NCBI RefSeq assembly: GCF_008000755.1
Contig: NZ_CP041690.1
Span: forward strand, 868,001-932,000
Length of the DNA: 64,000 nt
Reading direction: 5' to 3'
Source: Youhaiella tibetensis
GTDB lineage: Bacteria > Pseudomonadota > Alphaproteobacteria > Rhizobiales > Devosiaceae
The translations under genes and the position numbers were made by a program. Below the pieces are notes generated by a model that worked only from the letters and a program-made list of their open reading frames with translations, was not told the DNA's origin and searched no databases. This document shows, in pieces, positions 52,483 through 61,087 of the stretch; position 1 is the stretch's first letter, and each line of letters opens with the position of its first letter.

Positions 52483-54009
52483 TTAAATGCGCGTCGCGAG
52501 GCGCTTGGCCATGTAGGCTGCCAGCCGCGCCTTCTCATCCTCTGTAACAATCAGGCCGAGTTTGGAGCGACGCCACAAGACGTCCTCCGCCGAGACCGCC
52601 CACTCCTCCTCCATGAGGTAGTCGACCTCGCGGGCCGAAAGGTCCGCTCCGAACATCTCGCCAAGCTCGGCGACGGACGAGGCTTCGTTCAGGATGAAGC
52701 GGGCCCGTGTACCGTAGTGCCGCATCAGGCGCCTGAGGAGCGCCGCGGGCAGGGCAGGGTAGTCGCGCTTGAGCTTTTCGACTTCCGCATCGAATGCCAG
52801 CGGCTCGAACTCGCCACCCGGCAGCTTGGCCGATTTCGTCCACGGTTCGCCACGCTTGCCGAGGACGCCCTCGATCTTCTCGAGCACCGACTCCGCCAGC
52901 CGGCGCGAGGTAGTGAGCTTGCCGCCGAAGACGTTGACGACCGCCCCTGTCGCCGCATCGCCCTCGACCTTGAGCACGTAGTCGCGCGTCGCCTCCTGGG
53001 CGGCGCTGGCGCCGTCGTCGAAGAGCGGGCGCACGCCCGAATAGGTCCAGACGATATCCTCGCGCCGCACCGGCTCCTTGAAATATTCGCTCGCCGCCTT
53101 GCAGAGGTAGTCGGTCTCCTCCTCGGATATCTTCACCTTGGCAGGGTCCGCCTTGTAGTCCTGGTCGGTGGTGCCGATGAGCGTGAACTCGCGCTCATAG
53201 GGAATGGCGAAGATGATGCGGCCATCCGGGTTCTGGAAGAAGTAGCAGCGGTCATGCTCGAACTTCTTGCGGATGACGATATGGCTGCCTTTGACCAGCC
53301 GCACGTTGTGCGCCCCGTTATTGCCCATCGCTTCCACGATCACGTGGTCAACCCAAGGGCCGGCGGCATTGACGAGGAGCCTTGCCCGCACGGCTTCGCG
53401 CACGCCGGTATCGATGTCCTCGATATCGATGGTCCAGGCGCCCTGGCTGCGGCGGGCCGAGGTGACCTTGGTGCGCGTGCGGATTTCCGCGCCCCGTTCG
53501 CGGGCGTCGAGCGCATTGAGCGCCACGAACCGCGCATCATCCACCCAGCAGTCGGAATATTCGAACGCCGTCTTGTAGCCCGGCTTGAGCGGCTTGCCGG
53601 CCTCGTCGGTGCGCAGGTCCAGCGTGCGGGTCGGGGGCAGGAGCTTGCGGCCACCCATATAGTCGTACATGAACAGGCCCGTGCGCAGCACAAAGGCGGG
53701 CCGCAGGCCCTTCTGGTAGGGCAACACGAACCGCAGCGGCCGAATGATGTGCGGCGCGGCCGCCCACAGGACTTCCCGCTCGGTCAGCGCCTCGTGGACG
53801 AGGCGGAACTCGTAGTGCTCGAGATAGCGCAACCCGCCATGGATGAGCTTGGTCGCCGCCGATGACGTGCCCGAGGCCAGATCGTTCATTTCGGCCAGCA
53901 TCACCGAATAGCCGCGGCCCACCGCGTCACGCGCCACCCCGGTGCCGTTGATGCCACCGCCGATGACGAAAATATCGTGGATCCCCGGCTCGTTACCCGC
54001 CTCGGACAT
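52483..54009 (-). CDS. glpD: Aerobic glycerol-3-phosphate dehydrogenase
   Basis: 508 residues. It has an N-terminal FAD motif ([25 protein letters not shown]), the family signature [43 protein letters not shown] and [14 protein letters not shown]. This membrane-associated flavoenzyme oxidises glycerol 3-phosphate to dihydroxyacetone phosphate and passes electrons to quinone. It is the first gene of a glpD-glpK operon divergent from the DUF3422 gene. Confidence 0.96.
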   Translation of the reverse strand: MSEAGNEPGIHDIFVIGGGINGTGVARDAVGRGYSVMLAEMNDLASGTSSAATKLIHGGLRYLEHYEFRLVHEALTEREVLWAAAPHIIRPLRFVLPYQKGLRPAFVLRTGLFMYDYMGGRKLLPPTRTLDLRTDEAGKPLKPGYKTAFEYSDCWVDDARFVALNALDARERGAEIRTRTKVTSARRSQGAWTIDIEDIDTGVREAVRARLLVNAAGPWVDHVIVEAMGNNGAHNVRLVKGSHIVIRKKFEHDRCYFFQNPDGRIIFAIPYEREFTLIGTTDQDYKADPAKVKISEEETDYLCKAASEYFKEPVRREDIVWTYSGVRPLFDDGASAAQEATRDYVLKVEGDAATGAVVNVFGGKLTTSRRLAESVLEKIEGVLGKRGEPWTKSAKLPGGEFEPLAFDAEVEKLKRDYPALPAALLRRLMRHYGTRARFILNEASSVAELGEMFGADLSAREVDYLMEEEWAVSAEDVLWRRSKLGLIVTEDEKARLAAYMAKRLATRI

Positions 54010-54188
54010 GGGCGTATTCTCTCCCGTTTTCTTTGTTCTTTAGCCCCTTGGAAGGCACGAGGCTAGCCGCTGCCGGGTGACGAAAGCATGAAGGTCGCGC
54101 CATGGCTACGCCCATTGTTCCTGCGACCAATTTATCCCTCTCCGGCTTGGCTTTTCTGCACTATGGTCCGGGCTTTGAAGAGGGCGGA

Positions 54189-55487
54189 ATGACCGAACAA
54201 CTGACCACCGACATCCGGCTCGCCGGTTTTGAGCGCGATCCCCGCTGGCAGGCGGTATCCGATGAGTCGAATCGGCGCCCGCCGCTGCCGCTGCCCTTGC
54301 CCGGAACCTTGACCCATCTCGTCTTCCGCACCGACGACATCGGCTCGGACCGGCACTACGAACACGTCCACGCCCTGCTTTTCGCCTGGCAGGCCAAGGT
54401 CGATCTCGACCGCCCCGACCAGGTCCTGGCGCAGACCGATGCCCTTTCCATCAAGTGGGAGCGGCACACCGAGTTCTGCTCGCTCACGGTTCTCACCAGG
54501 GAAGGCGTCAGCCCGCCCGTCGAACCCGACTTTCCGCAGACATGGCGCGAAACCGCGCCGGCCCCGCTCCTGCTTGCTTTGCGCGTCACCGCCGAAGCCA
54601 CCACGGCCGATCTCGCCCGCCTCCTCACCGAGCGCCAGCAGCGCGGACCCGAGCACATGGCCTCGCTCGTCAATGGCGGGGAGGCGCTGGTCGAGACCGA
54701 TTTCAAGCCCGGGACCGATGGCTTCACGCACATCGCCATCCTCACCAGCGACCCGAGTCACTACCGCGCCGGCCGGCTGGCCCAACGCCTGACGGAGGTC
54801 GAGACCTATCGCCTGCTCACGCTCTATTCCTGGCCCGATGTTCAGAGTGCAGGCCCCAAGCTCAACGAGATCGATCGCGGCCTAATGGACCTGACCGAGG
54901 AGCTGAGCGATCCCAAGCCGGGCGCCGACAGCGAATTTCTCAAGCGCCTGACGGCCCTTGCCGGCGAACTCGAGCGCGTCACCGCCCAGACCCATTTCCG
55001 CCTCAACGCCTCGAGCGCTTATTACGACCTGGTGCAGCGGCGCCTCGAGGACCTGCGCGAAGATCGCGTTTCCGGGGCTCAGCGCATTTCGAGCTTCGTC
55101 AACCGCCGGCTCAATCCGGCCGCGCGCACCTACCGGTCCATCCTCAACCGCCAGCGCGAGATGTCCGATCGGGTGGCGAGAACCAGCCAGTTGCTGCGCA
55201 GCCGCGTCGACGTCGAGCTGGCCGAGCAGAACCAGGCCATCCTGCGCTCGATGAACCAGCGCTCCGAGCAATCCTACCTGCTCCAGCAGACGGTCGAGGG
55301 GCTCTCGGTGGTGGCGGTGAGCTACTACGCGCTCGGCATTCTCACCTACGTTCTGGGCATTGCCGCCGCCTACGATCATGCCATCGACCCCAAGCTCTGG
55401 GCCGGCATTCTGGCTCCGGTCGTGGTCATTCTCACCTGGTTCGGCATCCGCCACCTGCGCGAGCGGGTGCACAAAGGCGGCCATTGA
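54189..55487 (+). CDS. DUF3422 family membrane protein
   Basis: 432 residues from the ATG at 54189. It matches DUF3422: THLVFRTDDIGSDRHYEHVHALL, IKWERHTEFCSLTVL, LTLYSWPDVQSAGPKLNEID and FRLNASSAYYDLVQRRLEDLRE. A cytoplasmic domain is followed by a helical region and two C-terminal membrane segments (about 375-425; VSYYALGILTYVLGIAAAY and WAGILAPVVVILTWFGI). The layout recalls CorA-like membrane proteins, but no function is established. It is followed by a family of small secreted proteins. Confidence 0.9.
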   Translation: MTEQLTTDIRLAGFERDPRWQAVSDESNRRPPLPLPLPGTLTHLVFRTDDIGSDRHYEHVHALLFAWQAKVDLDRPDQVLAQTDALSIKWERHTEFCSLTVLTREGVSPPVEPDFPQTWRETAPAPLLLALRVTAEATTADLARLLTERQQRGPEHMASLVNGGEALVETDFKPGTDGFTHIAILTSDPSHYRAGRLAQRLTEVETYRLLTLYSWPDVQSAGPKLNEIDRGLMDLTEELSDPKPGADSEFLKRLTALAGELERVTAQTHFRLNASSAYYDLVQRRLEDLREDRVSGAQRISSFVNRRLNPAARTYRSILNRQREMSDRVARTSQLLRSRVDVELAEQNQAILRSMNQRSEQSYLLQQTVEGLSVVAVSYYALGILTYVLGIAAAYDHAIDPKLWAGILAPVVVILTWFGIRHLRERVHKGGH

Positions 55488-55576
55488 ACTTTTCGCGCCC
55501 CGATAGTGGCGGGGTGGAAATTCGGGCACATTCCTCCCAGATAGTGCACCAACGCGATTCACGAGGCCCGAACCCG

Positions 55577-55876
55577 ATGAACCTCAAAGTCTTGACCCTG
55601 GCCATGCTCGCCCTATCGGCCACCGTCATCCCGGTAGCGGCGGCGCCTTTCTGCACGGGTGGCACCGGCGTCAACCTCAGCTTCGGCTTCATGATCGGCC
55701 CGCAATATTCCGAAGAGGACCGCGCGGACCTGGCCCGCACGCAACTGCGCCGCCACGGCGTGGATGCAACCCGGGTCGAGTTCTGGAACGGATGCCTGCG
55801 TGCCTTCGTGCGCCAGCCGGATGGCAGCGAGAAGATGGAGTTCTACGATCCGGATACCTTCCAGCAGGTCTATTGA
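55577..55876 (+). CDS. Small secreted two-cysteine protein, tandem family member 1
   Basis: 99 residues with a Sec signal peptide (MNLKVLTLAMLALSATVIPVAAA). The mature part has Cys near its N-terminus (PFCTGG) and the shared core HGVDATRVEFWNGCLRAFV, then QPDGSEKMEFYDPDTFQQV. The core pattern V-x-x-V-E-x-W-x-x-C-hydrophobic-R, then DG...M...DP-x-T-hydrophobic recurs in the three genes that follow. The spacing of the DG and DPxTL motifs recalls PepSY-type small alpha/beta domains (inference). No known family assigned. It is the first of four codirectional copies. Confidence 0.75.
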   Translation: MNLKVLTLAMLALSATVIPVAAAPFCTGGTGVNLSFGFMIGPQYSEEDRADLARTQLRRHGVDATRVEFWNGCLRAFVRQPDGSEKMEFYDPDTFQQVY

Positions 55877-55988
55877 AACCTGTCCGGACAATTGCGCCGA
55901 TTTCACCCTGATTGCCGGTCTTTAACTGGCCTCAGGGCACCGGCCGGCGGAGACTCCAAGGCATGGATCTGAGCCAAGGAGTCCACCA

Positions 55989-56306
55989 ATGTTTACCCGA
56001 CTTACCCTTGCCGCGATCGCCGTCGCCGGATGCGCCGGCCTGGCCCTGCCCGCACAGGCGGCAACAACTCCGGTGAAAGCCGCCGACGACATGGCGGCCT
56101 GCTACAATACCGGCAATTCCAAAGACATCAACGATGATACCGAGGCCATTGCCGCCCGCCTGGGCGAGCACGGCTATAACGTCTCGGGCGTCGAAGAATG
56201 GGGTAGCTGCATACGCGCCTATGTGACCGATTCCCACGGCCGCACGAGTATGGAGCTGTTCGACCCCGACACGCTCAAGCCGATCAACCCGACCAATGTC
56301 GGCTAG
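55989..56306 (+). CDS. Small secreted two-cysteine protein, tandem family member 2
   Basis: 105 residues with a Sec signal peptide ending at LALPAQAA. Mature core: a first Cys (MAACYNTGN), an amphipathic helix (DDTEAIAARLGEHG), then YNVSGVEEWGSCIRAYV and HGRTSMELFDPDTLKPI. It is the closest copy to member 3 in its core (VEEW..CIRAYV). It has its own GGAG-type ribosome-binding site and a 112-base gap after member 1, so it may be transcribed separately or with it. Confidence 0.75.
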   Translation: MFTRLTLAAIAVAGCAGLALPAQAATTPVKAADDMAACYNTGNSKDINDDTEAIAARLGEHGYNVSGVEEWGSCIRAYVTDSHGRTSMELFDPDTLKPINPTNVG

Positions 56307-56445
56307 CTGCCGGGGGAAGGGGCGCGGCCTCATCCCTGCGCCCCTTACCAAACTTGCCAATAATTCATGCGCTTGCGCCCTCGCTCGCCGGAACGTGAAC
56401 CCCCATATCCACGTTGTTCGAATTTAGAGCTTTGGAGCGTCCCTC

Positions 56446-56736
56446 ATGCAAAAGTTGTTGCTTCCCGTTTTGCTGGCCGTCAGTTCGGTTGGCGCCATGG
56501 CCCTTCCGGCGCAGGCGGCAAGCGTGCCGCGTTGCGAGATCGGCAGCTCGACCGACCATTTCGACGCTGACGAGAACGAGCTGCGCGTCCGCGGCCTGGG
56601 CCTCAATGTCCAGCGCGTGGAAGAGTGGAACAACTGCATCCGCGCCTATGTCCGCAATGCGGACGGCTCAGAGAGCGTCATGTATTTCGATCCCGTCTCC
56701 CTGCGCCAGGTAGGCGGGGATTATCAGGGGTTCTGA
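56446..56736 (+). CDS. Small secreted two-cysteine protein, tandem family member 3
   Basis: 96 residues with a Sec signal peptide (MQKLLLPVLLAVSSVGAMALPAQAA). The mature protein begins with VPRCEIGSS, followed by an acidic helix region and the shared core LNVQRVEEWNNCIRAYV and DGSESVMYFDPVSLRQV. The gene ends 2 bases before member 4, so those two are cotranscribed. Confidence 0.75.
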   Translation: MQKLLLPVLLAVSSVGAMALPAQAASVPRCEIGSSTDHFDADENELRVRGLGLNVQRVEEWNNCIRAYVRNADGSESVMYFDPVSLRQVGGDYQGF

Positions 56737-56738
56737 TC

Positions 56739-57011
56739 ATGAAACCTCTCGCCCTACTGGCGTTGACCCTGGTGGGACTGCCCTTGGCGGTCCCCGCCCA
56801 GGCGAGCCAGCCCAGTGTCTGCACGACCCAGACCGGTTCGGTCGACCTGAGCGACATCAAGACCCGACTGCAGGGCCCGAACATCACCAGCGTCGAGCAA
56901 TGGGGCGGGTGCGTGCGCGTCACCATCCGCAAGCCCGATGGACGCCTCTCCGAAATGCTGGTCAACCCGCAGACCCTGCAGGTCGTCCCCGGCGGCGTGA
57001 TCGTCCGCTAG
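56739..57011 (+). CDS. Small secreted two-cysteine protein, tandem family member 4
   Basis: 90 residues with a Sec signal peptide (MKPLALLALTLVGLPLAVPAQA). It is the most divergent copy: first Cys in SVCTTQT, core NITSVEQWGGCVRVTI, DGRLSEMLVNPQTLQVV with Asn in place of the Asp before Pro. It starts 2 bases after member 3. Its stop codon overlaps that of the convergent alpha-glucosidase gene by 4 bases. Confidence 0.72.
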   Translation: MKPLALLALTLVGLPLAVPAQASQPSVCTTQTGSVDLSDIKTRLQGPNITSVEQWGGCVRVTIRKPDGRLSEMLVNPQTLQVVPGGVIVR

Positions 57012-58657
57012 CCCTTGCGGGCCGCCTTGCCCTTGAACGTCACCTCGATCCCCGAGCCTGCGACGAAATAGGCGAAGCCGTTCGGTCCCAGCGAGAGCCG
57101 CTTGCCCTGTAGTTCGGCATTCTGGGAAATCGGATCGGGATCCGACGACGCGCCTTCCACGGTAACGGTCAGCGCTTCGGGCGAGAGGTTGAAGACGCAC
57201 ACGACATCGCCATCGGCACTCTTACGCCTGAACGCTAGCACCGGCTCGCCGGTCTTGAAGAAGGCGATGTCGCCATCGACCAGCGCGTCGTGCTGTTTGC
57301 GCCAGTTGAGGAAGCGCCGGTAGAAGTTGAGGAGCGAGGCCTCGTCGGCATTCTGGCCGGTGACGTTGAGCGCCGAATGCTCGGGCTTGACCGGCAGCCA
57401 GGGCTTGCCGCTGGTGAACCCGTTCGGCGTCTCGCCTTCGTCCCAGGGCATGGGCGTGCGGCAGCCGTCACGTCCCTTGTATTCGGGCCAGAAGCGCTTG
57501 CCTGGCGGATCGGTCAGTTCCTCGTAGAGAATGTCGGCCTCGGGCAGGCCAAGCTCTTCGCCCTGATAGAGGCACACGCTTCCGCGGAACGAAGTCAGGA
57601 GCGCCACGGCCTGCCGCCCAAGTTCTGCCGGGCTCCGGGCGTGTTCGGCCCAGCGCGTCATGTGCCGGTTGACGTCGTGGTTGGAAAAGCTCCAGCAGGG
57701 CCAGCCATCCTTGCCGGCCTTGAAAAAGGCCTCGATGCGGCTGCGGAAGTGCTCGGCGGTGAAGGCATTGCCCAGGAATTCGAACGAATAACACATATGG
57801 AGCTTGTCGCCGCCCGAGGTGTATTCGGCCATGAGCGGCACCGCCTTGTGGCTGTCGCCGACCTCGCCCACCGAAGTGGTGTTGGGATAACGGTCGAGCA
57901 GCTTGCGCACCTTGCGCATGAATTCGACGTTCTCGGGCTGCGACTTGGAGTAGCGATGCTCCTGCATGTCGTAGGGGTTGACCGCATAGGGCAGGTGCTC
58001 GGGGCGCCGCGCCGGCGGATTGTTCCGCAATTGCGCGTCGTGGAAATAGTAGTTGACCGTGTCGAGCCGGAACCCGTCCACGCCCCGTTCCAGCCAGAAG
58101 CGCATCACATCCAGCACAGCATCCTGAACCTTCGGGTTGTGGAAGTTGAGATCGGGCTGCTCGATGAGGAAATTATGGAAGTAGTACTGCCCACGCGATG
58201 GGTTCCATTCCCACGCACGGCCGCCGAAGACCGAGGGCCAGTTGTTGGGCGGCGAGCCATCCTTCTTGGGATCGGCCCAGACGAACCAGTCGGCGCGGGC
58301 ATTGGTGCGGTTGAGCCGGCTTTCGCGGAACCAGGGGTGCTGGTCGGAGGTGTGGCTGAGCACCTGATCGATGATCACCTTGAGGCCCAGGGCATGGGCG
58401 CGATCGATGAGGGCGTCGAAATCCTCCATCGTCCCGAACAGGCGATCGACCGCGATGTAGTCCGACACATCGTAGCCCATGTCGGCCTGCGGGGACTGGA
58501 AGATAGGGGAGAGCCAGATGGCGTCCACGCCCAGGCTCGCTATGTGGTCCAGCCGACGCATCACTCCGGGAAGATCGCCTATGCCGTCGCCATTAGTGTC
58601 CTGGAACGAGCGCGGATAGACCTGGTAAATCACGCCGCCGCGCCACCATTCCCGCAT
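57008..58657 (-). CDS. aglA: Alpha-glucosidase (GH13, oligo-1,6-glucosidase/AglA-like)
   Basis: 549 residues without a signal peptide, so cytoplasmic. GH13 conserved regions are DQVLSHTSDQHPWF (region I), GFRLDTVNYYF (region II with the nucleophile Asp) and SVGEVGDSH (region III with the acid/base Glu). Region IV is FSNHDVNRH. The N-terminus WWRGGVIYQVYPRSFQDTNGDGIGDL is typical of alpha-glucosidases that act on sucrose, maltose or trehalose, as AglA of rhizobia. It is not linked to an agl transporter here. A LacI-type operator candidate lies upstream at 58730. The ATG at 58657 was chosen on homology; an upstream in-frame start exists. Confidence 0.92.
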   Translation of the reverse strand: MREWWRGGVIYQVYPRSFQDTNGDGIGDLPGVMRRLDHIASLGVDAIWLSPIFQSPQADMGYDVSDYIAVDRLFGTMEDFDALIDRAHALGLKVIIDQVLSHTSDQHPWFRESRLNRTNARADWFVWADPKKDGSPPNNWPSVFGGRAWEWNPSRGQYYFHNFLIEQPDLNFHNPKVQDAVLDVMRFWLERGVDGFRLDTVNYYFHDAQLRNNPPARRPEHLPYAVNPYDMQEHRYSKSQPENVEFMRKVRKLLDRYPNTTSVGEVGDSHKAVPLMAEYTSGGDKLHMCYSFEFLGNAFTAEHFRSRIEAFFKAGKDGWPCWSFSNHDVNRHMTRWAEHARSPAELGRQAVALLTSFRGSVCLYQGEELGLPEADILYEELTDPPGKRFWPEYKGRDGCRTPMPWDEGETPNGFTSGKPWLPVKPEHSALNVTGQNADEASLLNFYRRFLNWRKQHDALVDGDIAFFKTGEPVLAFRRKSADGDVVCVFNLSPEALTVTVEGASSDPDPISQNAELQGKRLSLGPNGFAYFVAGSGIEVTFKGKAARKG

Positions 58658-58729
58658 GACCGTCTCCCTGTTCGAGCTTGGGTAACTCTTTCTATTCAGA
58701 TCGGTTCCTGCTTCGGACGGCAAGTGGCA

Positions 58730-58761
58730 AAGCGCTTGCGTCACCCCATCGGCTTGCGCAA
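58730..58761. promoter_or_regulatory. LacI-type operator candidate and second palindrome upstream of aglA
   Basis: AAGCGCTT (58730-58737), in the context GCAAAGCGCTTGC, has the central CG of LacI/GalR operators and resembles AglR-type sites. A second perfect palindrome TTGCGCAA lies at 58754-58761. Both sit in the 132-base divergent region between aglA and the cupin gene. No regulator gene is adjacent. Confidence 0.5.
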
Positions 58762-58789
58762 ACTTGCGCCCTCACAGGAGAGCACGAGC

Positions 58790-59128
58790 ATGGTTCACGT
58801 CCTGCGCTTCGCAGATCGGCCTCCGGCCAAGAGCCGTACGATCAAGTTCGAGGGCGGTCCATACGGTACCGGCGTTTCCTTCTTCGCCGTCGACAACAAT
58901 CCAGGCGAGGGCCCGCCCCTGCACGTCCATCCCTACTCGGAGACCTGGATCGTCAAGCGCGGGCTGGGCCGGTTTACGGCCGGCGATGAGGTGCTAGAGG
59001 CCGGACCCAACGACATCGTGGTCGTCGGGCCCAACGTGCCGCACAAGTTCCTCAATATCGGCACCGACCGTCTCGAGGTCCTCTGCATCCACGACGCCCC
59101 CGAGATCGACCAGACCAATCTCGAATAG
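58790..59128 (+). CDS. Single-domain cupin protein
   Basis: 112 residues forming one cupin barrel: motif 1 PLHVHPYSETWIVKRGLGRF and motif 2 PNDIVVVGPNVPHKFLNIG, with His ligands for one metal ion. Small cupins of this type are often isomerases, dioxygenases or sensors; no specific function can be given. It is divergent from aglA and converges with the 2-hydroxyacid dehydrogenase gene, with stop codons 2 bases apart. Confidence 0.88.
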   Translation: MVHVLRFADRPPAKSRTIKFEGGPYGTGVSFFAVDNNPGEGPPLHVHPYSETWIVKRGLGRFTAGDEVLEAGPNDIVVVGPNVPHKFLNIGTDRLEVLCIHDAPEIDQTNLE

Positions 59129-59130
59129 GC

Positions 59131-60066
59131 CTAGACCACGGGGCTGGGCAGCGGAGCGCCCTTGAACTGGGCAAGGAGGTTTTCGACGACCAGCGCGCCC
59201 ATGGCGTCGCGGGTCTGCTGGGTTGCACTGCCCAGGTGCGGGGAGAGCACGACGTTGTCCATGCCCATGAGGGCTTCGGGCACGTTCGGCTCCCGCGCGA
59301 AGACATCAAGGGCCGCGCCGCCGAGCTTGCCCGATTGCAGCAGGTCGACCAGCGCTTCCTCGTCCACCACCGAGCCGCGCGCGATATTGACGAGCATCCC
59401 CTTGGGGCCAAGGGCTTCGAGGACTTTTCGCGAGACGATCCTCTCGGTGCCCTTGCCGCCCGGCGTCATGATCACGAGCCAATCGCTGTCGCGGGCCATG
59501 TCCTCGAGCCTGTCGTAGTAGACATAGGGCACTTTCTCCTGTCGGTGCCGGCCATGATAGACGACCCGCATCTTGAGCCCCTGGGCGCGGCTGGCGATTT
59601 CCTTGCCGATCCGCCCCAGCCCCAGGATGCCGACCGTGCGCCCGGTAAGTTCGAATGAGAACGGAAAGCGCTCTCCCTCGGCCCATCGCCCGGACCGCAC
59701 GAAGGCGTCCGCCTGCACGATGCGGCGCGAGAGGGAGAGCATGAGCCCGATCGCCAGCTCCGCCACCGCGTCGTCGAGGACGTCGGGCGTATTGGTGACG
59801 TGGATGCCGCGCTGCCTGGCGGTCGCGACGTCGATGGAATCGTAGCCGACTCCGAAACTGGCGATGATCTCGAGATTGGGCAGCGCATCCATGAGCGCCG
59901 CATCGACCTTGCCGCCGGCCGCGACGCCGCGGATGCGCGGCCCGACTTCCCTGAGCAGCGCCTCGCGGTCTTCGGCTTCGAAGAGCTTGTGGACGACGAA
60001 GTTGCTGGCCAGCGCGTCCTCGCAGGTGGACAGGAGCCGGTGGGCCTGAAGGATTTCGACGGTCAT
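59131..60066 (-). CDS. 2-hydroxyacid dehydrogenase (glyoxylate/hydroxypyruvate reductase-like)
   Basis: 311 residues. D-isomer-specific 2-hydroxyacid dehydrogenase features are FGVGYDSIDVATARQRGIHVTNTP and the NAD(P) motif GILGLGRIGKEIASRAQG. The catalytic Arg region is VNIARGSVVDEEAL and the catalytic His segment is LSPHLGSATQQT. An Arg-rich stretch after the Rossmann turn (YHGRHRQEK) favours NADPH. Glyoxylate or hydroxypyruvate is the likely substrate. It is the last gene of the four-gene - strand operon beginning at 63360. Confidence 0.92.
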   Translation of the reverse strand: MTVEILQAHRLLSTCEDALASNFVVHKLFEAEDREALLREVGPRIRGVAAGGKVDAALMDALPNLEIIASFGVGYDSIDVATARQRGIHVTNTPDVLDDAVAELAIGLMLSLSRRIVQADAFVRSGRWAEGERFPFSFELTGRTVGILGLGRIGKEIASRAQGLKMRVVYHGRHRQEKVPYVYYDRLEDMARDSDWLVIMTPGGKGTERIVSRKVLEALGPKGMLVNIARGSVVDEEALVDLLQSGKLGGAALDVFAREPNVPEALMGMDNVVLSPHLGSATQQTRDAMGALVVENLLAQFKGAPLPSPVV

Positions 60067-60087
60067 GTTGCCTCCGTTTGCGGGCGG

Positions 60088-61023
60088 TCAGGAGCCGAGC
60101 AGCCAGAGCCACCCGGAGATCGTGAAGATGGAAAGCCCCGTGGTGATGAGGATCGTGCTGTTGGCCACGCTGATCCCGCGATTGTAGTAGGTCGCGAAGA
60201 TATAGGCATTGATGCCCGTGGGCATGGCCGCCAGCAGCACCCCGTACCGGGCCATTTCCAGCGGAACGTGAAGCACGTGCACCATCAGCACGTAGGCGAT
60301 CAGCGGATGGAACACCAGCTTGAATGCCGACATGGCACTGGCCTGCACCCAGCTTTCGGAAATCTTGTATTCGTTAAGCGCGCCACCCAGCCCGAAGAGC
60401 GCGGCGGGCAGCACCGCCTGGGCCATCATCGTGACGAAGGCCGTGGCGGGTTCGGGAAGCTTGACGTGCAGCAGGTTTCCCACGAGGCCCAGCCCGACGC
60501 CCCAGAGCAACGGATTCTGGACGATCCGCATGCCCGCGACCGCCAGCACCTTGTGCAGCGGGGCAGCATCGCGCCGGACCAGTTCCATGACCAGCATGCC
60601 GATGGTGATGAGGCAGGGCGCGTGGAACGCGATGATCGAATAGACCACCGGCATCGCCTCCTGCCCGTAGGCGCGCTGGATGATGGGGATGCCGATCAGC
60701 ACTGTATTGGTGAACATCGCCGCGAAACCGGAGGCCACGCCTTCGCCCGGCCGGTTCTTGAACACCTTGATGGCGATGATCGTGCCCACCGTCAGCGAGG
60801 TCAGCGCGCCGATATAGAAGGGGGCGATGATCGCCGGGTTGAAGGTCGTCGAGAAATCCGCCGTCAGCATGGCCTCGAAGAGCAGGCACGGGGTGGCGAA
60901 GTTGTTGACGAACGTCACCAGGCCTTTGACGCCCTCGGTCGGGTAGAGCTTGAAGCGCACGGCCCCGTAGCCCAGCGCCACGATGGCGAAGACCGGAATG
61001 ACGACGTTGAATATGGCGAGCAC
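60088..61023 (-). CDS. AEC family transporter (auxin efflux carrier family)
   Basis: 311 residues with about ten membrane segments and a GTG start. It matches the AEC family: FNVVIPVFAIVALGYGAVRFKLYP, FVNNFATPCLLFEAML, IAIKVFKNRPGEG, FTNTVLIGIPIIQRAYG and PTGINAYIFATYYNRG. Bacterial members (MdcF, MleP-like) move carboxylates such as malonate or malate. It lies between the AbrB-type gene and the 2-hydroxyacid dehydrogenase in one operon, which fits transport of an organic acid handled by the pathway. Confidence 0.92.
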   Translation of the reverse strand: MLAIFNVVIPVFAIVALGYGAVRFKLYPTEGVKGLVTFVNNFATPCLLFEAMLTADFSTTFNPAIIAPFYIGALTSLTVGTIIAIKVFKNRPGEGVASGFAAMFTNTVLIGIPIIQRAYGQEAMPVVYSIIAFHAPCLITIGMLVMELVRRDAAPLHKVLAVAGMRIVQNPLLWGVGLGLVGNLLHVKLPEPATAFVTMMAQAVLPAALFGLGGALNEYKISESWVQASAMSAFKLVFHPLIAYVLMVHVLHVPLEMARYGVLLAAMPTGINAYIFATYYNRGISVANSTILITTGLSIFTISGWLWLLGS

Positions 61024-61087
61024 GGGCGGAGGTCCGTTGGGCGGGTAGTATGGTAGTGGTACACAGCCCCGTCCCCGAGGGGAAGGG

